The notes beneath the pieces were generated by a model, which worked only from the letters and a program-made list of their open reading frames with translations, had not been told where the DNA came from and did not search any database. This document shows, in pieces, positions 32,481 through 43,275 of a DNA stretch of 64,000 nt; the stretch's first letter is position 1; every line of letters begins with the position of its first letter. Origin of the DNA: Neopestalotiopsis rosae (Eukaryota; Ascomycota; Sordariomycetes; Amphisphaeriales; Sporocadaceae); assembly GCA_023078685.1 (NCBI GenBank), contig JALGAS010000001.1, forward strand, positions 2,728,001 to 2,792,000. Reading direction: 5' to 3'. Both the position numbers and the translations under genes were made by a program.

Positions 32481-33990
32481 GAACAACTATCATATTCACA
32501 AGAAAGCCCGACCGCAAAGATAAGCTGGGTTGGCTTGATGGTACAGCGCGGGGCTTTGTTGCCAAAAGCTTTGTAAGCATCAATAGTGCCTACACAAATG
32601 CGCTCTACAAAAGACGCATCATGACCTTCAACACAACTCAGGAAAATCGTAAACGCTTGCTCGAAAAGCAATTTACAGCAGTGTTTTAAGTATAGTTAAG
32701 TCACTCAGCTCACAATATTATTATTTAAACTTCTAGCACGGAACATGGTCCATAAGTAAGCTAATCGCCCCAGTGTCCTAACTACGCTAATCGGCAGATA
32801 TTGCAACATATTCAGCTCAAACGAACGAGGTGCAATCTACCTTGACAATTCACGCCATCAAAGAGCCGCCACATTTCAGTCATTTAACGTGCCGTAGCTG
32901 TATGCAAACTCAAACACACATTTCTGCGATGTCCAATCACGATGCGATATCTGGCCGACCCTGCTAGAAGCTGGGGAAAAGATATTTTTTTCTTTTCAGA
33001 AAGGACGCAAAATACACTGTCGTAGTCTCCCTGATTGAGTGCTGTGGGATATATGCCGAAACGACCATGCGGCCGTGACGTTTCACACGTCGGGGAGAAT
33101 TGGGCGTTGGATGACAACATCGGCTAATTTATGATTTTCGGGGTGGGCATTTGGCAAGGCACTGTTAGACCACTATCGCTCTGGTAAGGTTCGGAAATCT
33201 ATTTCTCGAGTTTTGCCGATTACCGGATAGTGGAGAAAGGTTCACTAGTCTGTTGGTTGGCATTGGAAAGGCGGAAAGGTGGGAGCCTTTCAACTGATGA
33301 AAACCTGACGGGGTGCACTATGTTGAGTTACAGCGCATGTAAGAGAAATAAGGTCACGGCTTTTTCTGGGAATTGTGTAGGGTGCAAACGATGATCCGTA
33401 GCGTGAATAGCAAACCGCGTGATTTCCGTGAAGCTGGAAAACCAGGCCATGGACGAGTTATTCTCCACAACAACTACAACAGCTTTCTCTCAAGTCTGTA
33501 CGGTGGATACCGTTGGGTTTTGCTGTACATCCGGCACCCGAAAGAAATACCTATTCTTTGGATACGTATGAGAGCTTCGAGTAGGTAGAGCCCTGTACTG
33601 TTGAGGCATTCCCACTTCTGATACCGGGGCAGCTTGAGAGGCTGTAAGGTTGATATTGTTGCCAATGCTAGTACTTCCAAAATCGCCGTTACGAGCGTGT
33701 TTCACAAAAGTATCACCATTACTGATAGTCTTCCTTTGGACCTCTTCGATACCAAACTTTCGTTTGTAGGATAATTAGTTGATGCCTTTTTTTTTCTCCC
33801 CCTTGAGGTTTTGAATAAGAATAAATCGATTCGCCCCCCCCCCCTCCCCACATTAAGCATTAGCTTCTGATTCGATGAAGCAGAAAAAATATAAAAATCA
33901 AATTATTAGTTTAAAATGGAGAACAACTAGTTACTGTACCACTCCTTTCGCTCCTAATCCCTCCGTGTTCTCCTTCATCCAATATTCTAT
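32481..33990. other. gene-free spacer
   Basis: 3' flank of the reductase gene; small ORFs at 32.9-33.7 kb lack domains. C-run at 33835-33843. Confidence 0.35.
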
Positions 33991-34329
33991 CTAAATAGCT
34001 AGCACGGCCATTATATTTAATAGCAACATGCTTTCCCAGGTCCAAGAATAGAATAATCCTTTGACCTGCCGTCTTAGGCTCTTATTCTCGTTATTGAGTT
34101 CTTCTTGATGCTGTGAATCAGCCGAGTTGCATTTGTTGGTCGGTAAACGCTTCGCGAGATCTTTCAAGAAGCTGCTTTTGTCTACCTTTTTATCCACACC
34201 TAGTTCAAGTCTATCTGTTAGGGAGAAACTTCGTAAGAACGAGACCTTTACAGTGTGTATCGCCTGGCACTGATTATCTGCGCATGAATCGTGTGTTTCT
34301 ATGATGTTATCGTATTTGTTTGCCGGCAA
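33991..34329 (-). CDS. possible C-terminal part of a tail-anchored coiled-coil protein
   Basis: Minus-strand frame open from about 34400 to a stop at 33991. It reads WLHRLAADAADTLPANKYDN, a polar middle, a charged helix (SSFLKDLAKRLPTNK, EELNNENKSLRRQVKGLF) and a final hydrophobic segment (SMLLLNIMAVLAI). The layout of coiled coil then C-terminal anchor is protein-like, but no ATG or upstream exon is clear and I do not recognise the family. Confidence 0.25.
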   Translation of the reverse strand: MPANKYDNIIETHDSCADNQCQAIHTVKVSFLRSFSLTDRLELGVDKKVDKSSFLKDLAKRLPTNKCNSADSQHQEELNNENKSLRRQVKGLFYSWTWESMLLLNIMAVLAI

Positions 34330-34736
34330 TGTATCGGCTGCATCAGCCGCAAGACGGTGAAGCCAACAATATTTATGTTTTCAAGCGAAGTAGAAGAGCA
34401 GTAGCAGGCGGTATTACCGCATGGCTCATGTGCATTACTTTCTACTTGGTCGGTGCTCATTGTTGCTACACCAGATAAGTACGGTAATGGGCATGATTTG
34501 TGTTATGATTTCGTAACATATCTCATTAAGTTAAAATTTTACTGTAAGAATTGAGATCCTCACATTCTGATTTGATAGAACAATGTGTTTGATTTTATGA
34601 GAAATGTGTCAATCAATGTTCAATGGCTGTCTCATAGGCGCGATAGCGATTAGAAAACGCGTGCATCGACACGGCACAGCTAAGCGCTGGCAACTTGTGA
34701 ATTAGTAAGCCTCCTAGCCACCTGCGTGTGACGGAC
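34330..34736. other. AT-rich spacer before LTR
   Basis: Nothing recognised. Confidence 0.3.
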
Positions 34737-34998
34737 TATACGGTCGGGTTTCTTAGATAAACCTGGAGTATAGATCTGGGTGGGTTTATGCTAACAGGAT
34801 GCGCTAATCAAGAAGATAACTGTACTGAGCAAAGAGTAACTGGAGTAGTCTTGAACTGAATCACAAGTGTAGTCGTCAAAGCGTATTGAATGCTTCACCT
34901 ATGGGTAAGATAGATGCTTAGATTGATCACTGAGGCAATGACTGTCTATGTAACCGTAGGGAATCCGTTCCTTATATATCCATTCATTCCCTCACTGA
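34737..34998 (+). repeat. solo LTR-like repeat (TGTGACGGAC family)
   Basis: Second copy of the 27941-28214 repeat, diverged by scattered changes and small gaps. Confidence 0.7.
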
Positions 34999-35195
34999 CC
35001 TTTGTGTCCTGCCGCTATGTTGGTTGGTGGTGATCATGATTGCTATGTCTTGACAAAGGGTGCTAAAGCAATCATCATTTAGCAACACTTAGCAGGCATT
35101 CCTGATTCACGTGACAGAGTGTCGCGTGACCCATGTTGGTCCGTTCTTGGATCTTGCCCGTTTGTCCTTGGTCACGATTCCTGGGCCGCGTTCCT

Positions 35196-35415
35196 TGTCA
35201 CGGGGTGCGGGCAGGCAGTATAGGCTTGTGCCGTATAGCAGTATATTCTCTACAGTCTGACAGGTCTACAGGTAACGGCTCACCGTTACGGTAGGTTAAT
35301 TGACAGGACGTAGCTCGAAGAGCTACAATTCAGGTTCCGACAGGTCGGTGAAGATATTTGCAGTTGCGGGATCCACCCGGGCCGCCCACAGCTGGCGCCC
35401 GGGTCCCTTCGCTAG
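35196..35415 (+). repeat. LTR-like repeat (TGTCACGGGG family)
   Basis: Begins TGTCACGGGGTGCGGGCAGG; the following 220 bases (through GGACGTAGCTCGAAGAGCTA and the CCACCCGGGCCGCCCACAG part) match 36978-37200, and the first 85 match 25484-25568. Compared with this copy the 36978 copy carries many C-to-T and G-to-A type differences. Confidence 0.7.
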
Positions 35416-35792
35416 CTGCCCAGCGGCAGCGCGTCCAGCGCCGTGACATTCCTGGCCTGTACTTATCCACTCTTGGTCCTTGGTCCCGCATGGGTGCATG
35501 TTCGTAACACACGACTAGCATTAATTGCAGTAGTAGGGTCACCGTATAGTATAGGCAATGGAGTTGTGTATCACATGTACTCTCCCTTTTCAATGGGAGG
35601 AATTACTAGACATATCTAACCTTAGATATTTAAGGTCAAATTCCTTTCGCCACGCTAAGTGAATCTCCCCCTCTTTCGGGTGGCGCCCTTCCAATGGTCG
35701 ATGTTGTCGACTTTTACCTCTATAATGAGAGGTCTTCTGATAGTCCCCATAGCCCTCATTGAAACAGGTTGTATAGATGAAACGGCATCACA
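35416..35792. other. spacer
   Basis: No gene; includes the end of the LTR-like region and AT-rich sequence. Confidence 0.3.
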
Positions 35793-36377
35793 CTATACAA
35801 CAAAATCTGGCGGGGCATGGCAGCTTGAATAACGTGGCTGATAAGGTACAACAACGGCTGAAAGGTTGAAGCGCTTTTGCTGGAGGAGTGCATTATCCAT
35901 GCAATGCTGGCGTCCACCAATTGAGCCTGCCAAATTACCGTTTGCAATTTGAACGTCGCGCCTCCATAGGTAGTTACACCTGTAAAGGTGAAACTCCCAT
36001 GTTGTCCAGAGCACGTTGTCTTCCAGGCCAACCTGAGACACATCTATTTCTGAACTGCCGTCCTTGTCTCGAAAAAACTTCCAGGGTCGGTGACGTCGGA
36101 AGATAGAATCTTCCTTGTCATTAAAGCATTCGTGCGTCTGCCAAGTTCCTGTCGCGAGCTCAAAGAAGCAGCCTCGAGCTTGAGCGACAGATGCGTTGCT
36201 GCCGCAAAGACTACGTTGTCCCCATATTGCCGCACGCTCAATTGTTGAATGAGTAGGGGGTGTACTGGGGATTAATTCCAGATCACCTGACGCAGACTGA
36301 ATTAACGGTGTAAAAGTAATTAGAAATCCGAAAATGGCGCAAATCAAAATGAGTCGATTATGGTAATGAAGCTCCAT
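35793..36377 (-). CDS. UstYa-like (DUF3328) protein, short form, with degenerate metal motifs
   Basis: From ATG at 36377 (MELHYHNRL; the longer frame to 36449 begins with TTG) the protein has 194 residues: membrane anchor about 9-30, SLCGSNASVAQARGC block, FELATGTWQTHEC, and VLWTTWEF. The first metal motif reads HLYRC instead of HxxHC and the second reads GRQHC, lacking the first His. Two of the four expected His ligands are therefore missing. The C-terminus runs eight residues past the usual terminal Cys (SSC then HAPPDFVV), as if the stop was lost. It could be an inactive partner subunit (UstYa and UstYb act together in ustiloxin) or a gene decaying without frameshifts. It is convergent with nothing close and sits between LTR scraps. 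Confidence 0.7.
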   Translation of the reverse strand: MELHYHNRLILICAIFGFLITFTPLIQSASGDLELIPSTPPTHSTIERAAIWGQRSLCGSNASVAQARGCFFELATGTWQTHECFNDKEDSIFRRHRPWKFFRDKDGSSEIDVSQVGLEDNVLWTTWEFHLYRCNYLWRRDVQIANGNLAGSIGGRQHCMDNALLQQKRFNLSAVVVPYQPRYSSCHAPPDFVV

Positions 36378-36977
36378 AATATATAGTATCAAGATAGAAG
36401 AATACACAATATGACACTCTCTGGTTTTTGGGCGTGGAACGTAGACCAACCAAAAGTCGCTGCGTGTTTAAGACGTATTTAGCTTGACGGTGATATGAAC
36501 CCCGCCCCATCTCTATCGGTTAGCGGCCCGGTTCCGTGAAATGAAGCCTCGGTACCACGAGCGACGATCGGAAAGAAGAAAGAGGACAGACAAGATCACA
36601 AGTACAGTACTGTCTGTAAAAGCAGGATTCGGGCGTCGTCGGAATCGCTCCGTCACTGATACCCCACCTCATCTATTTCCTGGAAACCTTTTGGAGGCGA
36701 CGAATTTATTTAAATTGGAGGAAAAAGACATTCGTGCCATACCATATTGCGCTAAACTCCACAGGGTTCTTCGGAAAACTTAGAACGTGTGGAATTACGA
36801 AAGACCTCCAAAGCCAAATATTCTGCTGGAAATAAAACAGTCGGAAACAACAACTAATTAGGCAAGGTACAGCATATACTTCACGTACCGTATACTCGAT
36901 AGCTAGTAGACTCCTAGCGCTTTGGACCAGCCCATGTTTTACGTGCCTGATCCTAATGTTAAAACCTATGTCATACG
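36378..36977. other. spacer, putative upstream region
   Basis: 5' flank of the minus-strand UstYa gene; no other gene recognised. Confidence 0.3.
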
Positions 36978-37200
36978 TGTCACGGGGTGTAGGCGGGCAA
37001 TATAGGATTGTGCCGTATAGTGATATATTCTCTACAGTCAGGTAGGTCAACGGGCTCCTTGTTCGCTACGGTAGGTTAGTTAACAGGACGTAGCTCGAAG
37101 ACCTACAATTCAGGTTCGAACAGGTCGGCGAAGATGTTTATAATTCCGGGGTTCATCCGGGCTGTCCATAACTGGCCCCCAGGATTCATTCTAGCTATTC
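36978..37200 (+). repeat. LTR-like repeat (TGTCACGGGG family), diverged copy
   Basis: Aligns with 35196-35415 along its length, with frequent transitions, e.g. GTGCGGGC to GTGTAGGC and CCACCCGGGCCG to TCATCCGGGCTG. Confidence 0.65.
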
Positions 37201-37599
37201 AGCAATAGCGCCAAGCGTTGTGACGATATGAGCATTATTCGCGTATCCTTTCGTCGGATATTCGGTTCGATGCTTGTAGATTCTCTATCATAAGGCCCTA
37301 GAGATCTCCACATTAGGGATCTTTAGAGCTAGCTTTTATACTGTCATACAGGCTGCTGCTATAGCTGAACAAGTGCTACCTATACTACGACAAGCCTGCC
37401 GCTGTACGACTATTTTCTTTTACCCTGTCAAGCCCTGAAGCTCGGAAGCTAGCAACGGCCGCGACCCCATGAAAGATATAACTAGCATTCCGGAACCCGG
37501 AATTCTAAACCAAAACATTCCACTGGCATTTGTCATATAAATAATGGCTCTCGTTCATCGCAACATTTTCCCCGAATTATAGTCATTCAATACTTCATC
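37201..37599. other. upstream region of the UstYa gene at 37600
   Basis: No gene. Pyrimidine-rich leader around 37560-37599 precedes the ATG. Confidence 0.3.
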
Positions 37600-38298
37600 A
37601 TGTCCGAGACCGATACTTTCCTGAAAGATGCGACGAACGGAGACCAGTTAGGTCATTCTCATTTCCCAAGCTCTGAGCAATACCGTCACCTACATCAAAA
37701 GCTCCGGGACCAGCTTCGCTCCCACATCAGCGTTGTAATTATAGGTTGCACTGGCATGGCTATTGGATCCCTGGTCGCCTTGGCAACATTATTCCTCATT
37801 CAATCGGTTAGCCCTAAGACTTTCTCACTCCAAGCGGCAAAAGACAGCCTGAATTGTGGGGGTAGTGTAAGCGACGCCCGCAAGAAGGGCTGTATATACG
37901 ATCCTATGATCCTTCAATGGCAACAACCACATTGCATGCAACCGGACCTGAGCATGGACTTCATGGCGCTTTCTTCATTCAAGCAGTATGCGGATAGGCA
38001 GAGGACAATTGAATTACCATTTAATGAGGTACTTCAAGGGGAGTTTGGAACCGCCTTTGTGCATCAAGATTTTCATCAAGCTCACTGTGTCTACGTCTGG
38101 AAAACTCTTATTGAGGGTAACATGAGGATCTCCGATACGCAACCTGAGACTGTTCTACCACTTGAGTCACTGGATTGGAACCACACGCTCCACTGTACTA
38201 CTGAAGTACTCCTTCCATTGGATGGCCTTGATAGGCTAATTGTCGAGTTCAGAGTTGCGTTCGGAGAATGTCGCATTTGGCACCGGCACAGAACATAA
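37600..38298 (+). CDS. UstYa-like (DUF3328) oxidase, short form, intact
   Basis: Intronless, 232 residues. Cytosolic N-terminus, membrane anchor about 42-68, LNCGGSVSDARKKGC block (85-98), ILQWQQPHC (104-112), first metal motif HQAHC (159-163), WNHTLHC with second motif HTLHC (195-199), and a C-terminal FGECRIW. Both motifs are complete and the spacing matches the neighbours, so an active copper-dependent oxidase anchored in the secretory pathway is likely. It is the last gene in the loop before the right repeat arm, about 750 bp away. The C-terminus extends a little past the usual final Cys (ECRIWHRHRT). Confidence 0.88.
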   Translation: MSETDTFLKDATNGDQLGHSHFPSSEQYRHLHQKLRDQLRSHISVVIIGCTGMAIGSLVALATLFLIQSVSPKTFSLQAAKDSLNCGGSVSDARKKGCIYDPMILQWQQPHCMQPDLSMDFMALSSFKQYADRQRTIELPFNEVLQGEFGTAFVHQDFHQAHCVYVWKTLIEGNMRISDTQPETVLPLESLDWNHTLHCTTEVLLPLDGLDRLIVEFRVAFGECRIWHRHRT

Positions 38299-39047
38299 TT
38301 ATGATGGTTAGGCGGGAGTGGAAGTAGCGGAATATAAACGTTCCCATACTCCAGAATCAAGATCATTCAGGCATTAGCCGTAAGAACTACAGCCAAGGAT
38401 AGTAGCGCATAACGCGAGAGAGAATGGAAAAAAGGAACATAAAGCCGGTCGGCGCCAAAGCACTACTGAGCACGCAATACACAGGCGAGAGACCACGGCA
38501 CCCCGATGTTACATACGCATTAGCTTTTACCAACGCTTAATCAATCGCCCTCATGCTCGTTGAGATAAGATCTAGTGTTCTCAGTTGAATGTCTTGCAGA
38601 TTTGTCTCTCCCCTTTGTTAGGACCATCGTAATCAACGAGCACTCGGCGGAATTTGTGACCATTAACAGCCTTGGAAGTTTCTATGGGGCAGCTGCCGAA
38701 GCTAACTATTGCGTCTTGGGGAATTATTCGCCGATACATACACAGCTGATGCTCAGCCAAAGCGTCCCCGGGTGAGTTTGTCAGTTGATTGAGTTATGGG
38801 GAGAACAAAATTTCGAAAATATATTCCAATCGTTTCCGTAGAGGTCCGTAACATACTCACAGTGCACAGGTACTAGAAAAAGTGATCATTGATCAAAGAA
38901 GTCCAGTACAAAGACTGGTTGCGGGAAAATGAAGTGCGTAAAGGTTCTCTCCGTACGTATCCCTATCCCTAGCTCGGGTATACCATTATCCTGTTGGGCA
39001 TGTCGAGCTTCGCATCATCATCTACATACGCCAACAATCGAAGGCTT
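38299..39047. other. spacer inside the loop
   Basis: No gene recognised; ends at the right repeat arm. Confidence 0.3.
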
Positions 39048-40109
39048 TCAACTCGCGACATCCCCCTCGATGATCACACGGGCTTCCTTGGTGTCAGCCC
39101 AGTGTGTCAAAAGATTCAGATCCCGACAAGTGTGTCGTACCCCCCATCCACTGGCTAAAACATTCGAATGATGGACCCCGTCCTCGCTCAATAGAGGTTC
39201 GAGCGTAGCATCCGCATAGCACGTCAAAGCGTGCCTAATAATCTCTACACAGTGACTCATATGTGATCCAATGCTGTAGCCCTCACTAAACCGTGCATTA
39301 CCTGGAAACGGCTCCTCTAAAGCTGCCGAGCCATTGTAAAGTAATGTATGCCATGCAAATCGTACAACAGCGCTGGCGTTGATCAGGGACTGGTCAAATG
39401 AAGCGAGGATATTATACTAACAGACAATGTAGTTGGTGATAGGCTGCCAAGGAGTAAGCGTGTGGACCGCCTTCCTCGTACTGAGTTGATGGGGCCAGAC
39501 CGTACTGCTCTGGATCCTGGATATGCACAAAACCTATGGCGGTCAGTGTCAAACAGCTATGGTGCTACAGTTTTATGGTTGACTCACGTGAGTCATATGC
39601 TAGCCAAGCATCCTCAGCGGCTTTGTCGGTGTTTTCAAGTTTATACAGTGGATCTACCATGAAAACTTGAGATATAACGGGATCAGTGATGTCTAGAGGT
39701 TTCATTAACCGATCAAGCCCTACACCTCTTGCGCACAGAGAAAGCATTAAACAATAACCCACGATTTGGTACACCAGGATGTTTGATGGGATTAAAATGT
39801 GAGTGCGGTATGATGAATGAGTTCAGAGACCACCCTGCCCACGCACACGACAGAGCTAGAGATGCTATCGAAAATAGTTTGAGCAAAAGGCTGCCTTTTC
39901 TTCTTCTGTTCTCAAGTTAGTGGTGGGGATAGTCGAAAGGATTTTTGGAAGAAAGTTAGAAGCTTTTCACCATCACCAAGAGTAGAACGAGCAACTTACG
40001 CATAAAAAGTGTCGCCTTCGGTAGACACACTATCGGAGTCAACACCTTGAAGTGCAGCGTACTCTTGCTTCTCGGACTGGGCCCATGCCCGGAAATGCGT
40101 TGACCACAT
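39048..40109 (-). CDS. UstYa-like (DUF3328) oxidase, long form, right-arm copy
   Basis: Mirror copy of the gene at 20837-21904, exons 40000-40109, 39775-39905, 39588-39725, 39422-39533, 39048-39372 on the minus strand, 271 residues. Identical to the left copy until codon 271 (GDVAS), where the repeat ends; the flanking DNA supplies TGA at 39048-39050 at once, whereas the left copy has two more residues (His, Ile). HQLHC and HMSHC are intact. The junction happens to provide an immediate stop, so both copies encode practically the same enzyme. Divergent from the short gene at 40568 with the same 458-bp promoter. Confidence 0.88.
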
Positions 40110-40567
40110 CTTGTGGCGTGATTAGTTGCTGTAGACTATGACTAGCTTATCTCTGTGAAGTCTTCGGGTATGCCGATTGGGATTTTGTCGCAGGACCGGG
40201 TTCCCATCGCTTTATGTATATCTGCCATCATCGACCAGCAGACTACGGAGAAGCCGGTAAGTAAACCGGATACGAGTTGAGAATTACCGCACGACGGCAA
40301 TCGCCGGATCTACGGTTAATGCGCTTGTTAGCGGCTAGCCGTGGCCTGCCGAGGCCCAACCACCACCGAACCCGTTGGAGAGGTTACCGTGTCAGGGTCA
40401 TGTGACGATGTTCTGGATAGTCCTACCTGTCCTCAGTTTAGCTTAAAGGGAGCCGGCAATGTTGTTTTGCGTTGTCCTTTCATTGCAAGTCTTCTAATAC
40501 TGCCCCGACACTCTTTGTCGCACAAAGTCCACCCGAACACACCAATTCTTAGCTTTGAATTGCAGGC
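40110..40567. promoter_or_regulatory. shared divergent promoter of the UstYa pair (right arm)
   Basis: Identical in reverse to 20379-20836, with the CGG-N6-CCG element at 40295-40306. Confidence 0.5.
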
Positions 40568-41310
40568 ATGCCGCTTCTATCTGTGAGTTACTACTATCCA
40601 CGTTTCATGGTTGAATGACTTATTTTTGCAACTAGGAATCTACATACCCTGTAGATCTTTGCGATGATGAAGGATCGAGCTCCTCGGATACTTCAATTGG
40701 TAATGCAGATCGTTCTAATTCGTATGAACCCAAGTGGGCTTTGCGAAGCCAACGGATCCGCCTGCGTCTGCTTCTATATACAGCTGCCGCTATTCTCGTC
40801 ACAACGGCCGTATCAAACCTCGCATCGAACTTGCTTGTGACCCAAAGCACCGATGCTCTCAGCCTCTCCGTTATACCCAAAGCAAAATTCCATTGCGGCA
40901 AGACTAGTGGTGAAGCTGAAGCACTCGGGTGTGTCTACGATGAGCTAGCGCTGGCCTGGATTCCCCAAGTCTGCCAGGATCTTGAAACAACCGAGCTGTT
41001 CCATCAAGCGGGTCCTTGGCAATACTGGTCTGATGACACCAAAACGAGGGAGCTCACGCTGGAAGAGGTCTCACGCACTGCGGACGTTGGCGGGCACTTT
41101 TGGACGACACAGCGATGGCATAGCGTTCACTGTTTGTTCCAGTGGAGGAAGATGCATCGCGCTGTCATATTGAATGGTGCTCGTATGCCAGAGGCACTGG
41201 CAGACTATCACCACACTACGCATTGTGGAAGTGTCATCATGGATGAGCTGTTGGGGAAAGATCCGGATAGCATAATCGCCAAAGGGACAGTAGAGATGAT
41301 TAGTTGTTAA
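40568..41310 (+). CDS. UstYa-like (DUF3328) oxidase, short form, right-arm copy
   Basis: Exon 1 40568-40582 (MPLLS), 53-nt intron 40583-40635, exon 2 40636-41310; 229 residues identical to the left-arm copy. HSVHC (167-171) and HTTHC (198-202) are intact. The whole gene plus 127 bp downstream lie within the arm, so both copies keep the same promoter and probably much of the terminator. The two copies should be expressed equally unless local chromatin differs. Confidence 0.9.
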
Positions 41311-41437
41311 AGGTATTCAGTTCTCTGTCACAGCCAGCGGCGGCAGACTGGGCGACGCCCGCGACAGCATTTGGAAGGCGTGTGGTCAAAATATAGTTCC
41401 ACCATTGGCCAATCCCCTCTTACGGCAATCACTATAA

Positions 41438-42161
41438 CTGTGTGGCAGTTTGGTTAAAACTCGTTACCTTCCTGGTTTCGCGAATCCCTAACTTTACTTT
41501 TTCCCTCTCCATTTCACGTTTCACGGAGAAATTACACTTCATTAGAAACGATAAAGGTATCGAGAATACTTTTCCGTGGTTTATATGACATCGAAACACG
41601 TTAAGATAAATAGAATTCACTACATAATCGGTCACTCTTCTTCCGTGTACGATTGGGCAAGTCAGTGTTGCGTGCGGTGTGATAGGCATTGGGACGGCTC
41701 TGAGAACAAGTCTTGCACATCTTAGCCCCGTTTATCATGATTTACAGCTAACCGGTCCGCAATACTACAGCACCATGACGCCCGCAACATATCCTGTTAA
41801 CATGCACTGCATTGAATGCTGGTTAGTAACTAGTATAAGTCCATCCCGAAGCAGCATCACAAGAATTCATGACTAACTTGGATGCGACTAATAGTTTACA
41901 AAATAATACAGCAGCATTCTCCTGCATTAACGTGTTACGAACATGCACCTTAGCAGGAAGACAACGAATGTTGGCGCTTGAAAGGATAGGTTGCGGGGCC
42001 TAAGACCACTAGACAAGGACCGCACGTCCTACCATGACTGAAAGCTGCCACCACCTGGCTGACAGGATCACGGTCTTGGCGCGTGAGCCATGGAATGGAA
42101 CACGGTTTGGAATGGTGATCCAGTATGGATCACTGTTTGCTATGGTGATCCAACACCAACA
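41438..42161. other. spacer right of the repeat arm
   Basis: No gene or repeat recognised. Confidence 0.3.
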
Positions 42162-42431
42162 TCAATGAGAGACGAATGGATATATAAGGGACGGATTCCT
42201 ACGGTTACATAGACAGTCATTACCTCAGTGATCAATCTAGGCATCTATCTTACCCATAGGTGAAGCATTCAATACGCTTTGACGACTACACTTGTAATTC
42301 GGTTCAAGACCACTTCGAATACTCTTTGCTCAGTACAGTTACCTTCTTGGCTAGCGCATCCTGTTAGCATAAACCCACCTAGTGCTCATACTTCCGGTTT
42401 ATCCAAGAAACCCGATATTATAGTCGTGGCA
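42162..42431 (-). repeat. solo LTR-like repeat (TGTGACGGAC family), inverted
   Basis: Reverse complement of the 27941/34737 repeat: contains AGGTGAAGCATTCAATACGC and ends TATAGTCGTGGCA. Its terminal TGCCACGACTATA replaces the TGTGACGGACTATA of the other copies. Confidence 0.68.
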
Positions 42432-43275
42432 AATGGGTACGCTTCTTTTTCCGGCAGCGGGGTCCTGCGCTCGGTTAAGGCTTCTCCTCTACTTCCTAGA
42501 CCTCCATTTACAGCTCACGAGTTTTCGTCTGATTCCCTTCATATTCATCTGCTTATTCGCGCACGTCAACATACCTGATTGGGCGGATACATACGATGGT
42601 TTACAAGCCTATGCTAGGGGAAGGGCTTTGCTCAGGGAGCTGCGACAGCAAGGGTTAGGTGGCGTCGGATTCAAATGATCTGTGTTTGCTTCTTAAAAGG
42701 CACTTTGCTGGGTTTTCCCTGCTTGATTGTCTTTATGCTAGCCGACTTAGGGGTGTGGGATCTCTGCTAAGGTTACTCATTAACAACTATCTTCATGATT
42801 ATAATTCAAAGACTGGACATGACCCACCAAGTCTTTAATCCACTTATTTGCCAAGAGTTTCTTAGCACAAAGGTAATCGTTAGATAGGGAGAAACCGGTA
42901 GTTATAATGAATTAGTACGAGATCGGATTTGGCAAAACCGGACACGGAACCGGAATTTAGTGATCTGTGCACAGTCAGTGACGTGGAGCCGCTAACAAGG
43001 GCCCGGAAACTAAAAATTTCGGTTCTAATCGAGGAAGAGATTGAAAGTGCGATCCTGCTAGGTTTGTATTCGCTCCTTATAACAGAACAATTCAGTATTT
43101 TATCGCGGATTATATGGGCCTCATTTGAAATCCTGCCAATAGCTAGCACGTTGGAGTGTTTGTGAACATATTCTTTTCCTTCAGACACTGTCCTAAGATA
43201 CTCTACATTCAGGGATAGACTCGATGCCCTCAAGTTTTACAGTCAACATACAAATCACAAGAGGCTGGATCAGAA
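42432..43275. other. spacer upstream of UstYa gene
   Basis: Short ORFs on both strands, no domain. The last 100 bases are the probable promoter of the gene at 43276. Confidence 0.3.

Larger units (their letters stand above)
39051..41437 (-). repeat. right arm of 2,387-bp inverted repeat
   Basis: Reverse complement of 19509-21895, same length, no difference seen in any compared ORF or landmark. The arms are 17,155 bp apart. Confidence 0.95.

Noticed and set aside
36378..36449. 24-residue N-terminal extension of the UstYa protein at 35.8 kb
   Set aside because: It would begin at TTG; the ATG at 36377 gives the expected cytosolic start directly before the anchor.
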